Origin: Chromera velia
Taxonomy: Eukaryota; Sar; Chromeraceae
DNA length: 53,593 nucleotides
Direction of reading: 5' to 3'
Assembly (NCBI GenBank): GCA_018398765.1
Contig: JAHBMJ010003348.1
Coordinates: 38,077 to 91,669, forward strand
Part shown: positions 1 through 9,766 of the stretch, in pieces
Numbering within the stretch: the first letter of the stretch is position 1
How the letters are laid out: each line of letters starts with the position of its first letter
Notes under the pieces: generated by a model
What the model was told of the DNA's origin: nothing
The model's database searches: none
The model's input: the letters and a program-made list of their open reading frames with translations, nothing else
Position numbers and translations under genes: made by a program

Positions 1-25
1 AAAACTTCCCTCCTCAATTCAACAG

Positions 26-3000
26 GTGATGCCTCATCCTCCAGCATCAACCCAAAGAAGAAGGGACTCCATCATCAAGCAAACCCCCCCCCACCTTCCT
101 CTTCCTCTGCCCAAAAGGTCTCTTCCAAAAAGTCCAAAAAGGGAAACGCAAAAGGAGGTTCAGCCCGATCTTCCAAATCAAAATCCCATTCTTCATCCTC
201 AAAATCAAAGAAAGACAAGGACAAAGACAAACCCTCCCAAAAACACCCCAGCAGCACGAAGGGTCCCCAGCCCCCCCAGCCCGTTTCCATGGACCCTATG
301 GGCCCTGCAGGATTTCTCTCTGTGGGTGAGTGCCTTCCTCCCCGTTTCGGAGAAGACTGCACCAACAACCAGAGAACAAAAGTGAGCAACTACCGAGAGA
401 GCAAACCGCCCACTAAAGGTCCAGCAGGGTCCCCCTCCAGTTCTTCCAAGTGGTCTGTGGAGAGTCTGAGGCGATGGTTCAAAGACGAGGGCCTCGATTG
501 GTCCTCTGTGTGGAACAGGATAGGGGACCTGGTAGTCAAGACTCTCATTTCGGTCGAGCCTGCAGTCGTCAACGCACTCCAGAGGGCCGCGTCGGACTCC
601 AACGGGGCCAATGCGAGGGGCTGGGGACTTCCCTCACAGAACTGTTTTGAGATCTACGGATTTGACATTCTGGTGGGTCGGTCACTCTGAGATCAACTAT
701 ATTCGTGCTCCCACGTTTTACGCTCAGTGCGATGAGGTTTCCAACGTGAAAGAGTAGTGCTCAATTTTGACTCAGCAAAGTATCTTCCTTCCACACAGTC
801 ACAATGTTTCTTTCTATCCGTTCGATTCTCGCATTGTGCAGGTGTAATTGAGCGCTTGCTCTGTTTCCACTGTTGTGTTGTCTTTTTGCGTGTGGATCAA
901 AAGCGAATCAATTCCTCTACGGTTTGAATTCCCTGATGCATGCCGTCTCTTTTCAAGGGCGTTACAAGAATGATGTTAATCATTAAACGACTGTTCGTAT
1001 CACTGACTGACCAGCTGACTGTTTAAACGTCTTTCTGCAGATCGACAACCAGCTTCGTCCCTGGCTTCTTGAGACCAACGTCTCGCCCTCCCTCTCCTCT
1101 TCCTCTCCCCTCGACCGTCGCATCAAGTCCATGCTGATTGTGGATTCTCTGAACCTGATCGGGCTCTGTCCTTTTCAGAAGAAGGAGGTCGACAAGGCCA
1201 TTCAACAGGGAAGAGAAGAGAGAATAACGGGCATTGCCGCCGCCGCATCATCCATACACAACTCCCCTTCCACCACCAGCGTCTCTGCCAGACACTCAGC
1301 TGCTGTTCCCAGATCGCAGAATGCCCCTTCAGACATTCTGTCGCCCTTGAGTGCACATACTTCCCCATCTCTCCCCGTACATACAGTGCGAGGAGGAGGA
1401 AGTGGAGGCGCACCCCCCTCACCCCAGTTCGGTCTCCCTCCGTCTCCCTCCCCCTCTCCGTCTTTCCCTCCCTCTTCTTCTCCAGACACAGACGGACGAG
1501 ACCAAGAGGGCAGCAGAGAGACAATCGAAACCCCAATGCCGCCACGCCCCACCTGTCTGACTCCCTCAGCGTCCACTCACAGAAGTTCTCTGCGTTCCTC
1601 CCTGAGAGGAGGAGGACCAGGTAGAGAAAGGGGAAATCAAACAAACCAATCATCGACCTCCCTCTCTTCCTCAATTCTCTGCCCACCGACGGGGGAAAAA
1701 GAACCCCTCGAGCCACCGACGCCTACTGCCCCCTCTGTGAGAACTTCTCAGCCGACTTCTGCAAAAAGTGTGCGAAGAGCCCAGGGACACGGACAGACTA
1801 TTCTGCAGCCATACGAGAAGAGCCAGAAGAAGGGTAAGGGGGGGCCAAAAGACCGACGGAATCCCACTCATGCCTACCTCTGTTCCCTTTTACAAAACAC
1901 TCAGCCCAATGTCTTCCACTCTCACGAAGATGACGAAGCAGAAGAACAGTTTTGTACCAACGCATCTCCCGCCTTTCCAGACAACACAAGAGGCACAATC
2001 CCCCTCAAATTCTCGATAGAGGGAGACGAAGATGACATGGCTGATGCAAATTCATCCCCCCTCTCCCCCCCCTCGACCGCCGCCCTAGTCCCTTGGGGGC
2101 CCCCCGGTTCCCCCCCGACCCTTGGTACTTTGCCTTCTTTCTCTTACTTATCGGACCAACGAGTAGATCACCACTCGAAATCCATCACGGCAGGGAGCGG
2201 CCCCTCTGTCTGCTCCAAACCCGGGCGCCCTCCCGGGGGGCTCTCGCAAGGGGGTTCGGCAGCAGGGGGAACAAAAGAGAGGCGGCATCTGGCGTCTGTT
2301 CTCGCAATGAAGGGCCCTCAGGATTTTGGAGACCCAGAATGGCAAATTGTGATCGACACTGCGGACGAAAAGAGCAGAAGGGGGGGGTTCGAGAGACTAT
2401 ACCCAGAGCCGGAGACGTTTGGCACCTTCCAACAGTACTTCGTCACGCAGAGGTCGGTCCGTGGGGGCGGCCGTGTTTGGAGATAGCTGCGAGTCGTCTT
2501 CTGTGTGTNNNNNNNNNNNNNNNNNNNNNNNNGGGGGGGGGGGACTGAGAGAAACAGAGATGCATGAAGACGAGGCGTTAGATGTCTTCCTCTTTACGGT
2601 AGAGTGAAGGTTGCTTGCACTTGGTGATCCATTGTGATACGCTCTCTCTCTCTCTCTCTCTCTCTCTGCTTTCTCCTTTCTTTTCCGTTCCCCATTTTCC
2701 TGTCGAAGTCTTTCTTCTCTTCTCTAGTTTCTTGTCGTTCTGTCTCACTCACATACATCGATCCACACGCAGATTATTTTGCTGCTGCCGTCTGCATGTC
2801 GACACATTCCTTCCTCTCCGTCCTTTCTGTCTGTCCGAATACGTCCCTCCCTTTCAGATACGCAAACGCTGTGATGGACAAGTGGATTGCTGCGGGAGGT
2901 GCGTCCGTGGTATGAAAGAACAGCAGGAATGTAGGGAGAGAAAGAGAGAAGAAAGCAGCGAAAAAGAAGAGAGGATCGGACGAATGAAGTGAGGCATTGA

Positions 3001-4098
3001 TAAAAATGGGAATGATCAGCAAATGATTAGCAGAGGAAAAGAGAGAAGAAAGAAGGAGGGAGAGAGGGGAGGGGGGTAAGGTGAGTGCCAAATCTAGCGA
3101 CGCCTGTAGAAATACGACGATACTCTTTTCATCATTTAGAGACACGTCCTGTCCGCTTCGCTCATTCCACATTCGTTCTCTCTTCATCTTTTTCTCATTC
3201 GTTGACTTTTGTCGGGCTCCGTCTTTCTCTCCTCTCCCCTTTCTATGCAGGCGACGCAATGTTCTCTTCGAAGAAGAACTCAATTCCGCTCCCACATTCC
3301 TCAGCAATCTCCGCCGTCTCTGGAAGTGATCCCTCCCGTCACGCTCTTTCGGGAAGGATCAACAGAGACGGGGGGCCCAGGGCTGCATCAGGAAGGAGGC
3401 TGCTCTCGTCTTCTCCGTCTTCTTCCTCCACACAAGCGATCAGCCTGCACAACAAACACAAACCCCCTGCTGGACCCGGCCCCATCCCGCAAAGGAAGGC
3501 AGCTAGGCCGCCTTCGGGATTCAACAGCAAAGCACTCACCAACAACACTAATGCACCGACTATTGGGTCGCATCAGGCAGTCAACGGCCGCAGAATCTCC
3601 CAACTGATCTCAGCAGAGAAGGGACGTGGGCAAGGCGGCCTGCCCCTAAAATTGACGGGCCCAAACAGCAGCAGTGCGCTTGTGTCCAAGTTCCTCTGGG
3701 GGGGGTGCGGGGTCGTCCGTGAGGTGCCGGGCCCCTCCGCCAGCTCCACATCCAGAGGGATTCGGCATGCCCTTATTCAGGGGCCCACTGCCGTGGCCCT
3801 TCAGGACCTCACCAGCCACTGGAACTCCCTGCCCCCCTGTCCCCCTACTGGCACGCGCGGTCCAGACCCGACAGCAGCAGCTTCCAGTGGTCGCGGAGGG
3901 GAACGAAAAGGCCAGGAAAGTGAGAACGAGGCACACAAACCTTCGCAACACGGTCATCAGAACCTTAATTCAAGGAACAAGACCGCCCCAAGTCACGGAA
4001 ATGCTTCTCAACCACATCAGCAGCATGTGAGTGGGGCCATATCTGGAAGCTTCCAGCTACCTGATAACATAGAGAGGCTTCATTTCTTTCCGGTCTGA
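26..4098 (+). CDS. Tubulin-tyrosine ligase-like (TTLL) protein, 3' part of gene
   Basis: C-terminal part of a TTLL ATP-grasp amino-acid ligase, a family that adds glutamate or glycine side chains to tubulin in axonemal and cortical microtubules. Exons: 26 (or earlier)-672, 1041-2452, 2858-2898, 3251-4098; phases close at every join. The first exon carries KTLISVEPAVVNAL and NCFEIYGFDIL, the second continues IDNQLRPWLLETNVSPSLS, the family's metal/ATP-binding end, with the Glu and Asn of LLETN visible. The core ends near QQYFVTQ/RYANAVMDKWIAAG, then a long Ser/Pro/Arg-rich tail follows. The N-terminal half of the ATP-grasp domain lies off the left edge. Bases 21-25 look like an acceptor (CAACAG), so the exon probably starts at 26. 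Intron 2 holds a 24-base N gap (2509-2532). A donor-like GTGAGT at 4027 leaves the last exon end slightly open. Family certain; TTLL subclass not. Confidence 0.9.
2509..2532. other. Assembly gap in a G run
   Basis: 24 N bases followed directly by a G10 run, inside TTLL intron 2. The gap at 36733-36746 and the single N at 33261 also border G or C runs. Confidence 0.95.
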
Positions 4099-4800
4099 GT
4101 CATACGTACTTTAGTGTTTCTCTCAGCAGTCGCGACCATGCAGTTACTTGCAGTACCAATGAGCAACTAATATCGGATAACTTTCTAGATAACTTTTGAA
4201 CAGCAATGAATTAGTGCAGCCGATATCTGGCAGTCGACTGCAGGGATTCCCCAAACATGAACTGTATATCCCATAACTAGTCCCATAATCCTATCCTAGA
4301 TCGAAGCTGATGGTAAAGCTTTCTAAGATATAAAACTCTTCACAAAACTGTATTAAAACCCTAAATAAAATAATTACTGCTTTGGCAAATCGTTTTTATT
4401 CTTAAGGAAAACATCTATGCTAGCATCTACGTCAGACTATAATGTTCACACTAAAAATTTAAAAAAATGCATCTTTAAATCACATACGTTTTAAATTAGG
4501 AAATCAAAGAAGAAATCAAATTATAGGATTCTAATTGATACTAGAATTGACACTATTCAAGTTTTTACTTAGTCTTTTCACTATTTTGACATAGTAAGCC
4601 AATTCATACGTAATAGATGTCACTTCTGATACAATGACTTAACATGTCTGAAAAAACGTAGTTACTTTTCTAAAAAAGTAACTCTTAAATAGACTATGTA
4701 TTCTAGGCATCGGCTGAAAAAAAAAACAAAAAAAATGCTAGTAAGAGGAATTTTTTTTTGGTTTTTTTGTTTCTTACGTTTTAATCTTGAACGACACCTC
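4099..4800. other. AT-rich intergenic block
   Basis: About 700 bases downstream of the TTLL stop, clearly richer in A and T than the flanking genes, with short A and T runs and no convincing open frame. It probably holds the TTLL 3' end; no terminator or poly(A) signal can be assigned. Confidence 0.7.
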
Positions 4801-4955
4801 TAAACGTGGACGTACGTGGCGGCTTTGGGATCTTCCCTTCTCTCACTGTACACTCATGTACTCTCAACGGCTTTGCCCTGGCTTCGATTGCTTTACGGCT
4901 CCTTTTTCCGCTCATATTATCTAAAACGCTCACTGACCGTTGACCCCGTCAACAA

Positions 4956-5612
4956 ATGCCGCCCAAACACCGGGGACCCCCGCGAGGCAGAGAAGCCCCA
5001 GCCCCACCCGGAAAACCCCCACGGGGAGCTCCCAGAGCCACATTCTTCCGGCAACACAGCCGCAAGTCCACACCACCTCGCAGGCGAGGAGGCAAAGGCG
5101 GGAGCAAAAGAGAGCAACCTAACTCCGAGGACCAGTCGCCCCATGGACGTCTGGTGCCCCGTACACCAGGAGTACTAACTCCCACTCTCCCACCGGGAGG
5201 GAAGCCGGCAGGGCCACGCGGACCTGCTGGTCCAGTGGATTGTCCTCCGGTACTTCCCCCCCGTCCCCCCCCCCGCGCTCCACGCCCCCCCCCTTACTGG
5301 AAGTCACGCACACAGGCAGGCATATCAATATCAAGCCAGCAAAGTCAGACTCACCCACCCATCCTCTTTTTGTTTTTCGGGGATGCGCAGCTCTTGACTC
5401 TTCAGGGGAAAAGGGGGGGGCTCATGACCGCAATATACAGAAAAGAAACATTTATTCTTGATTGTCTGGCATTCCTTCACATCTTTTCACCTTTCCGATT
5501 GCTTTGGGCATCCAGCTACGGAGTCCGACGTTCAGAGACTTTCTCTCTAATCACTTTCCGTGTCATCTTTCTGCCGTTCTCAACCTCATCTTCCTCATCT
5601 CAACCTCATTGA
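4956..5612 (+). CDS. Proline/arginine-rich open frame, doubtful
   Basis: An ATG-started frame of 218 codons rich in Pro, Gly and Arg (for example PPRPPPRAPRPPPYW) that ends just before the minisatellite. It matches no family I know. The stretch is C-rich, which by itself suppresses stop codons, and the reverse strand is open here too. It may be an exon of an unrecognised gene or chance; listed because nothing else explains the region. Confidence 0.2.
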   Translation: MPPKHRGPPRGREAPAPPGKPPRGAPRATFFRQHSRKSTPPRRRGGKGGSKREQPNSEDQSPHGRLVPRTPGVLTPTLPPGGKPAGPRGPAGPVDCPPVLPPRPPPRAPRPPPYWKSRTQAGISISSQQSQTHPPILFLFFGDAQLLTLQGKRGGLMTAIYRKETFILDCLAFLHIFSPFRLLWASSYGVRRSETFSLITFRVIFLPFSTSSSSSQPH

Positions 5613-5681
5613 ACAAATGTTCCTCTGCTTTGGCTTCTGCAAGCCGGTGACTATCTCTCTCGCGCTCACCTCTCTCTCCTC

Positions 5682-7580
5682 CGCGAAAGCCGACAAGGCA
5701 AAGGGACGCTCAGTCCCAAACCTTAAAACTGAGAAGGCAAAGAGGCGCTCAGTCCCCCCAGACGAAAGCCGAGAAGGCAAAGGGACGCTGAGTCCCCCAC
5801 CCGAAAGCCGAGAAGGCAAAGGGACACACAGTCCCCCCAGACCAAAGCCGAGAAGGCAAAGGGACGCTCAGTCCCCCCAGACGAAAGCCGAGAAGGCAAA
5901 GGGACAGACAGTCCCCCACCCAAAAACCGAGAAGGCAAAGAGGCGCTCAGTCCCCCCAGACGAAAGCCGAGCCGGCAAAGGGACGCTGAGTCTCCCACCC
6001 GAAAGCCGACAAGGCAAAGGGACACTGTGACACAGTCCCCCCAGACGAAAGCCGGCAAAACAAAGGGACGCTCAGTCCCCCACCCGAAAGCCGAGAAGGC
6101 AAAGAGGCACTCAGTCCCCCCACCCGAAAGCCGAGAAGGCAAAGGGACGCTGAGTCCCCCACCCGAAAGCCGAGAAGGCAAAGGGACACGCACAGTCCCC
6201 CCAGACGAAAGCCGAGAAGGCAAAGGGACGCTCAGTCCCCCACCCGGAAACCGAGAAGGCAAAGAGGCGCTCAGTCCCCCCAGACGAAAGCCGACAAGGC
6301 AAAGGGACCCTCAGTCGCCTCAGACAAAAGCCGAGAAGGCAAAGGGACACACAGTCCCCCCAGACGAAAGCCGACAAGGCAAAGGGATGCTCAGTCCCCC
6401 ACCCGAAAGCCGAGAAGGCAAAGGGACGCTCACACCCCCCAGACGAAAGCCGAGAAGGCAAAGGGACGCTCAGTCCCCCCAAACGAAAACCGAGAAGGCA
6501 AAGGGACGCTCACACACCCCAGACGAAAGCCGAGAAGGCAAAGGGACCCTCAGTCGCCCAGACGAAAGCCGAGCCGGCAAAGGGACGCTCAGTCCCCCCA
6601 GACAAAAGCCGATAAGGCAAAGGGACGCTGAGTCTCCCAAACGACAGCCGACAAGGCAAAGGGACGCTCAGTCGCCCAGACGAAAGCCGACAAGGCAAAG
6701 GGACGCTCAGTCGCCCGAACGAAAGCCGACAAGGCAAAGGGATGCTCAGTCTCCCACCCGAAAGCCGAGAAGTCAAAAAAGTCATGCCCAGTCCCCCCAG
6801 ACGAAAGCCGACAAGGCAAAGGGACGCTCAGTCGCCCAAACGAAAGCCGAGAAGGCAAGGGGACGCTCAGTCCCCCCACCCGAAAGCCGAGAAGGCAAAA
6901 AAGTCACGTACAGTCCCCCCAGACGAAAGCCGAGAAGGCAAAGGGACCCTCAGTCGCCCAGACGAAAGCCGACAAGGCAAAGGGACGCTCAGTCCCCCAC
7001 CCGAAAGCCGACAAGGCAAAGGGACGCTCAGTCGCCCAGACGAAAGCCGAGCCGGCAAAGGGACGCTCAGTCGCCCAGACGAAAGCCGAGAAGGCAAAAC
7101 GACGCTCAGTCCGCCCAGCAAAAAGCTGACAAGGCAAAGGGACGCTCAATCCCCCCACCCGAAAGCCGAGAAGGCAAAAAAATCACGCCCAGTCCCCCCA
7201 GGCGAAAGCCGAGAAGGCAAAGGGACGCTCAGTCCCCGCAGACGAAAGCCGAAAAGGCAAAGGGACGCTCAGTCCCCCCAGACGAAAGCCAAGAAGGCAA
7301 AGGGACGCTCAGTCCCCCCAGACGAAAGCCGAGAAAGCAAAGGGACGCTCAGTCGCCCACCCGAAAGCCGACAAGGCAAAGGGATGCTCAGTCCCCCCAG
7401 ATGAAAACCGAGAAGGCAAGGGGACGCTCGGTCCCCCCATACGAAGGCCGAGAAGGCAAAGGGACGCTCAGTCGCCCAGACGAAAGCCGACAAGGCAAAG
7501 GGACAGACAGTCCCCCACCCGAAAGCCGAGAAGGCAAAGAGACGCTCAGCCCCCCAAACGAAAACCGAGAAGGCAAATGG
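5682..7580. repeat. Large 39-40 bp minisatellite, about 48 units
   Basis: Head-to-tail units built on GAAAGCCGAGAAGGCAAAGG followed by GACGCTCAGTCCCCC and a short variable joint (CAGAC, ACCC or GCCCAGAC). Units are 39 or 40 bases, a few carry small inserts (for example near 6777 and 6900), and 1.9 kb divided by about 39.5 gives roughly 48 copies. No unit contains a stop in any forward frame, so long open frames cross the array. The unit length switches between 39 and 40, which moves the reading frame repeatedly, so I do not read it as a protein-coding repeat. Confidence 0.92.
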
Positions 7581-7675
7581 CCTGGGAGGCGCTGAAAACA
7601 AGGTCGGGGATGCTGACGCCCCGAAGGGTGACGGGTTTTCCCCTCCTGCGAGAGAGGGGAGGCGAAGTCATGCAT

Positions 7676-8090
7676 GTTGTTGGCTGAGCAGAAATGAAAG
7701 AGGTGAGCTCATGCTGTTGACTGAGCAGAAATGAAAGAGGTGTACTCATGCTGTTGACTGAGCAGAAATGAAAGAGGTGCACTCATGCTGTTGACTGAGC
7801 AGAAATGAAAGAGGCGAAGTCATGCTGCTGCCTGAGCCGAGAGTGAAAGAGACACGGTCCTGCTGCTGATCGACTTGGAGGAGAGTGAAAGAGAAGCGAA
7901 GCCCTGCTGCTGCCTGAACAGAGAGTAAAAGAGCGGTAGTCGTGCTGCCGGTTGAGCAGAAGTAAAAGAGACATAGTCATGGTGCTGACCTGGCGGAGAG
8001 TGTAGGTGACGGGGTCGTACTGCTGACTGAGCAGAGAGTGAGAGAGACACAGTCCGGCTGCTGTCTGAGCAGCGGTTCAAAGAAACGAAT
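7676..8090. repeat. Second minisatellite, 37-40 bp units
   Basis: About ten units built on TGCTGTTGACTGAGCAGAAA followed by TGAAAGAGGTGCACTCA. The first four (about 7676-7825) are nearly identical; later ones drift and vary in length. It starts about 100 bases after the larger array and is unrelated to it in sequence. Confidence 0.85.
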
Positions 8091-8169
8091 GTCGAGCCAT
8101 GTGATGCTGCATGACCACAGTATGAGGGGAGCTAGAGGACGTCATGTGCTGACCGACAGAGAAGCTGGG

Positions 8170-8410
8170 AGGCAGAGGAATGGTGCTGCCGCAAGAGCCG
8201 AAGGGGCAAGGGGGTGAGTGTAAAGTCCCACAGGCGCAAGCCGGGAGGGTGGCAGGACGTCTGGTCCCCAATGAGAGCCGAAAGGTAAGGCGGCGTCCAG
8301 ACCGCAACCAAGAGCAGGAAAGCGCGTGCACGTCTCTCTATCGAGAGAGACGTCGGAGGGCTGGGGGACGGTGCTGCCCCAAAGAACGGCCGAAAAGGTA
8401 AGGGGACGGT
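8170..8410. repeat. Decayed copies of the large minisatellite unit
   Basis: Blocks such as AGTCCCACAGGCGCAAGCC, GAGCCGAAAGG and AGAACGGCCGAAAAGG keep the order of the 5682-7580 unit (AGTCCC, GC/GA-AAGCC, GAGAAGG, CAAAGGGACG) with many substitutions. This looks like an old outer edge of the first array, now separated from it by the second array. It also contains a perfect 10-base inverted repeat with a 4-base loop near 8328-8352. Confidence 0.55.
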
Positions 8411-8795
8411 GCTGCTGAGAGGTATGGACCTGAAGAGGCACAGAGAATGCAGGGCGTATTAGTGGAGCGAATTCTGACTCTGAGCCGGTGGAAGAATTTC
8501 TGTGAGACGACGTATCTAAGCTGTTACGCCGTGGCAGCTTCGAATGTATTCACCTTGGCAGATAGTCGCCGTCCGAATTTCTGTGCTTCTAAGGGAGGAA
8601 GAAGAAGTGAAGGCGGACGAAGCCGCAACTGGCCACCACGGGCCGGTCTCCGCATGATCGAGCTAAAGGAGGAGAAGCTGCTCCCCCCCTGCCTGACGAG
8701 ATGGAGATGGACTTAGACTCTCGGAAAGACTTCGAAGGATCAGGAGCGTGGTAGGGGCGTAAGGGAGTCGCCTGAGTGAAGCTACCCTCTGACGA

Positions 8796-8990
8796 GGCCG
8801 TATCTGGCCACAGAAAAATTCGCAGGCCGTATCTGGCTGCACCAAGCCGGCAGAGACTGTTGGGAGAGACGATGCACAGGACGCAGGGGAGTTGGCTGAG
8901 GATTCAGTGAGGAGGAATTCCTGCATGGCCTAACATCTGTTCATAGCCGTATCTGGCACAGAAAAAAAAAATTCAGCCTGTTTCTGGCCT
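8796..8990. repeat. Short dispersed repeat GCCGTATCTGGC
   Basis: GCCGTATCTGGC occurs three times (about 8798, 8826 and 8945) and a variant GCCTGTTTCTGGC once near 8978. Two of these are followed by a CACAGAAAAA stretch, so the larger unit is GCCGTATCTGGCCACAGAAA. No coding sense is evident. Confidence 0.6.
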
Positions 8991-9191
8991 CAAGCAAGTG
9001 AGAGAGAGGGCCTCTCTTCTTTCTTCTGAGGCTGAGGAAGAAGTCTCGTGGGGTGTGATCCATTGTGATCCTGCTGCGATTCCGCATGTGTAGAAATTAT
9101 ATGGGATGTATATACGGGATACACCCAACCAGTTGAGTAAGAGTTCGGTGAGTGCCTCGGGGGGCATTCTGTGGATGATTTCAATTGAGCT

Positions 9192-9208
9192 GCGCGCGCG
9201 CGCGCGCG
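9192..9208. repeat. (GC)n dinucleotide tract
   Basis: An uninterrupted CG/GC alternation of about 17 bases, a potential Z-DNA stretch, in the non-coding interval upstream of the NmrA-like gene. Confidence 0.9.
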
Positions 9209-9334
9209 GGCTCGCAACCGTGCACTTTTATGCAAGCTAGGGTGCAGTCTCAGCTAGGGCCTCTCTGCCCTAGGACGAGCTGCCCTCTGAGGCAAGATGA
9301 AAACGATCCGATCCTTTCACAGTTTCACTGCATT

Positions 9335-9380
9335 GGAAAGTTTGGTAAGTGCCCCCCGCTTCGCTTTTCGCGGGGCCACT
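9335..9380. repeat. Solo end of the GGCCCCGGAAAGCG element
   Basis: TTTGGTAAGTGCCCCCCGC and CTTCGCTTTTCGCGGGGCC match, with small changes, the right end of the element at 18309-18557 and, inverted, the left end of the one at 36576-36831. No matching second end was found upstream, so this is a fragment or a highly diverged copy. Confidence 0.6.
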
Positions 9381-9766
9381 CTTAGCATGGGCGTCGATCA
9401 GCATATGGGGCGCTCGCACGGAGTGGGCAGTCTTGCACCTCATTCCATATATAATTGAGGTGTCGGCGTGTAGCACCCCAAAAAATGTTCTGTGAACAAA
9501 AAAAAAATGCCGGCGCAACGTTCTTTGAATCTTCAAACATCTTCAAGCAACCATACGACTTGCAACCGGACAGCGCTTCTGTAGACCACAGTGATCAAAA
9601 TTTACTCTGCCAAAGCTGAACTTAGCTTTCTTCGACCAAGACTTCATCCACTCATAGAGCAAACCACTCGTTTGAACAAGTGAAAGAAACTCTTGCAATC
9701 CTTTGACCATCGACAACAGTTGACTGAGTATCTTCCTTCTTTTCTTTTCAATCCACAGAAGCCATC

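Noticed and set aside
5682-7580. CRISPR-like array
   Set aside because: Units are joined directly with no unique spacers, they differ from one another by substitutions, and the genome is eukaryotic.
6027-7595. 522-codon open frame over the minisatellite as a protein
   Set aside because: All forward frames are open over the array, the unit length alternates between 39 and 40 bases so the frame is not kept from unit to unit, and no start, splice or family evidence supports it.
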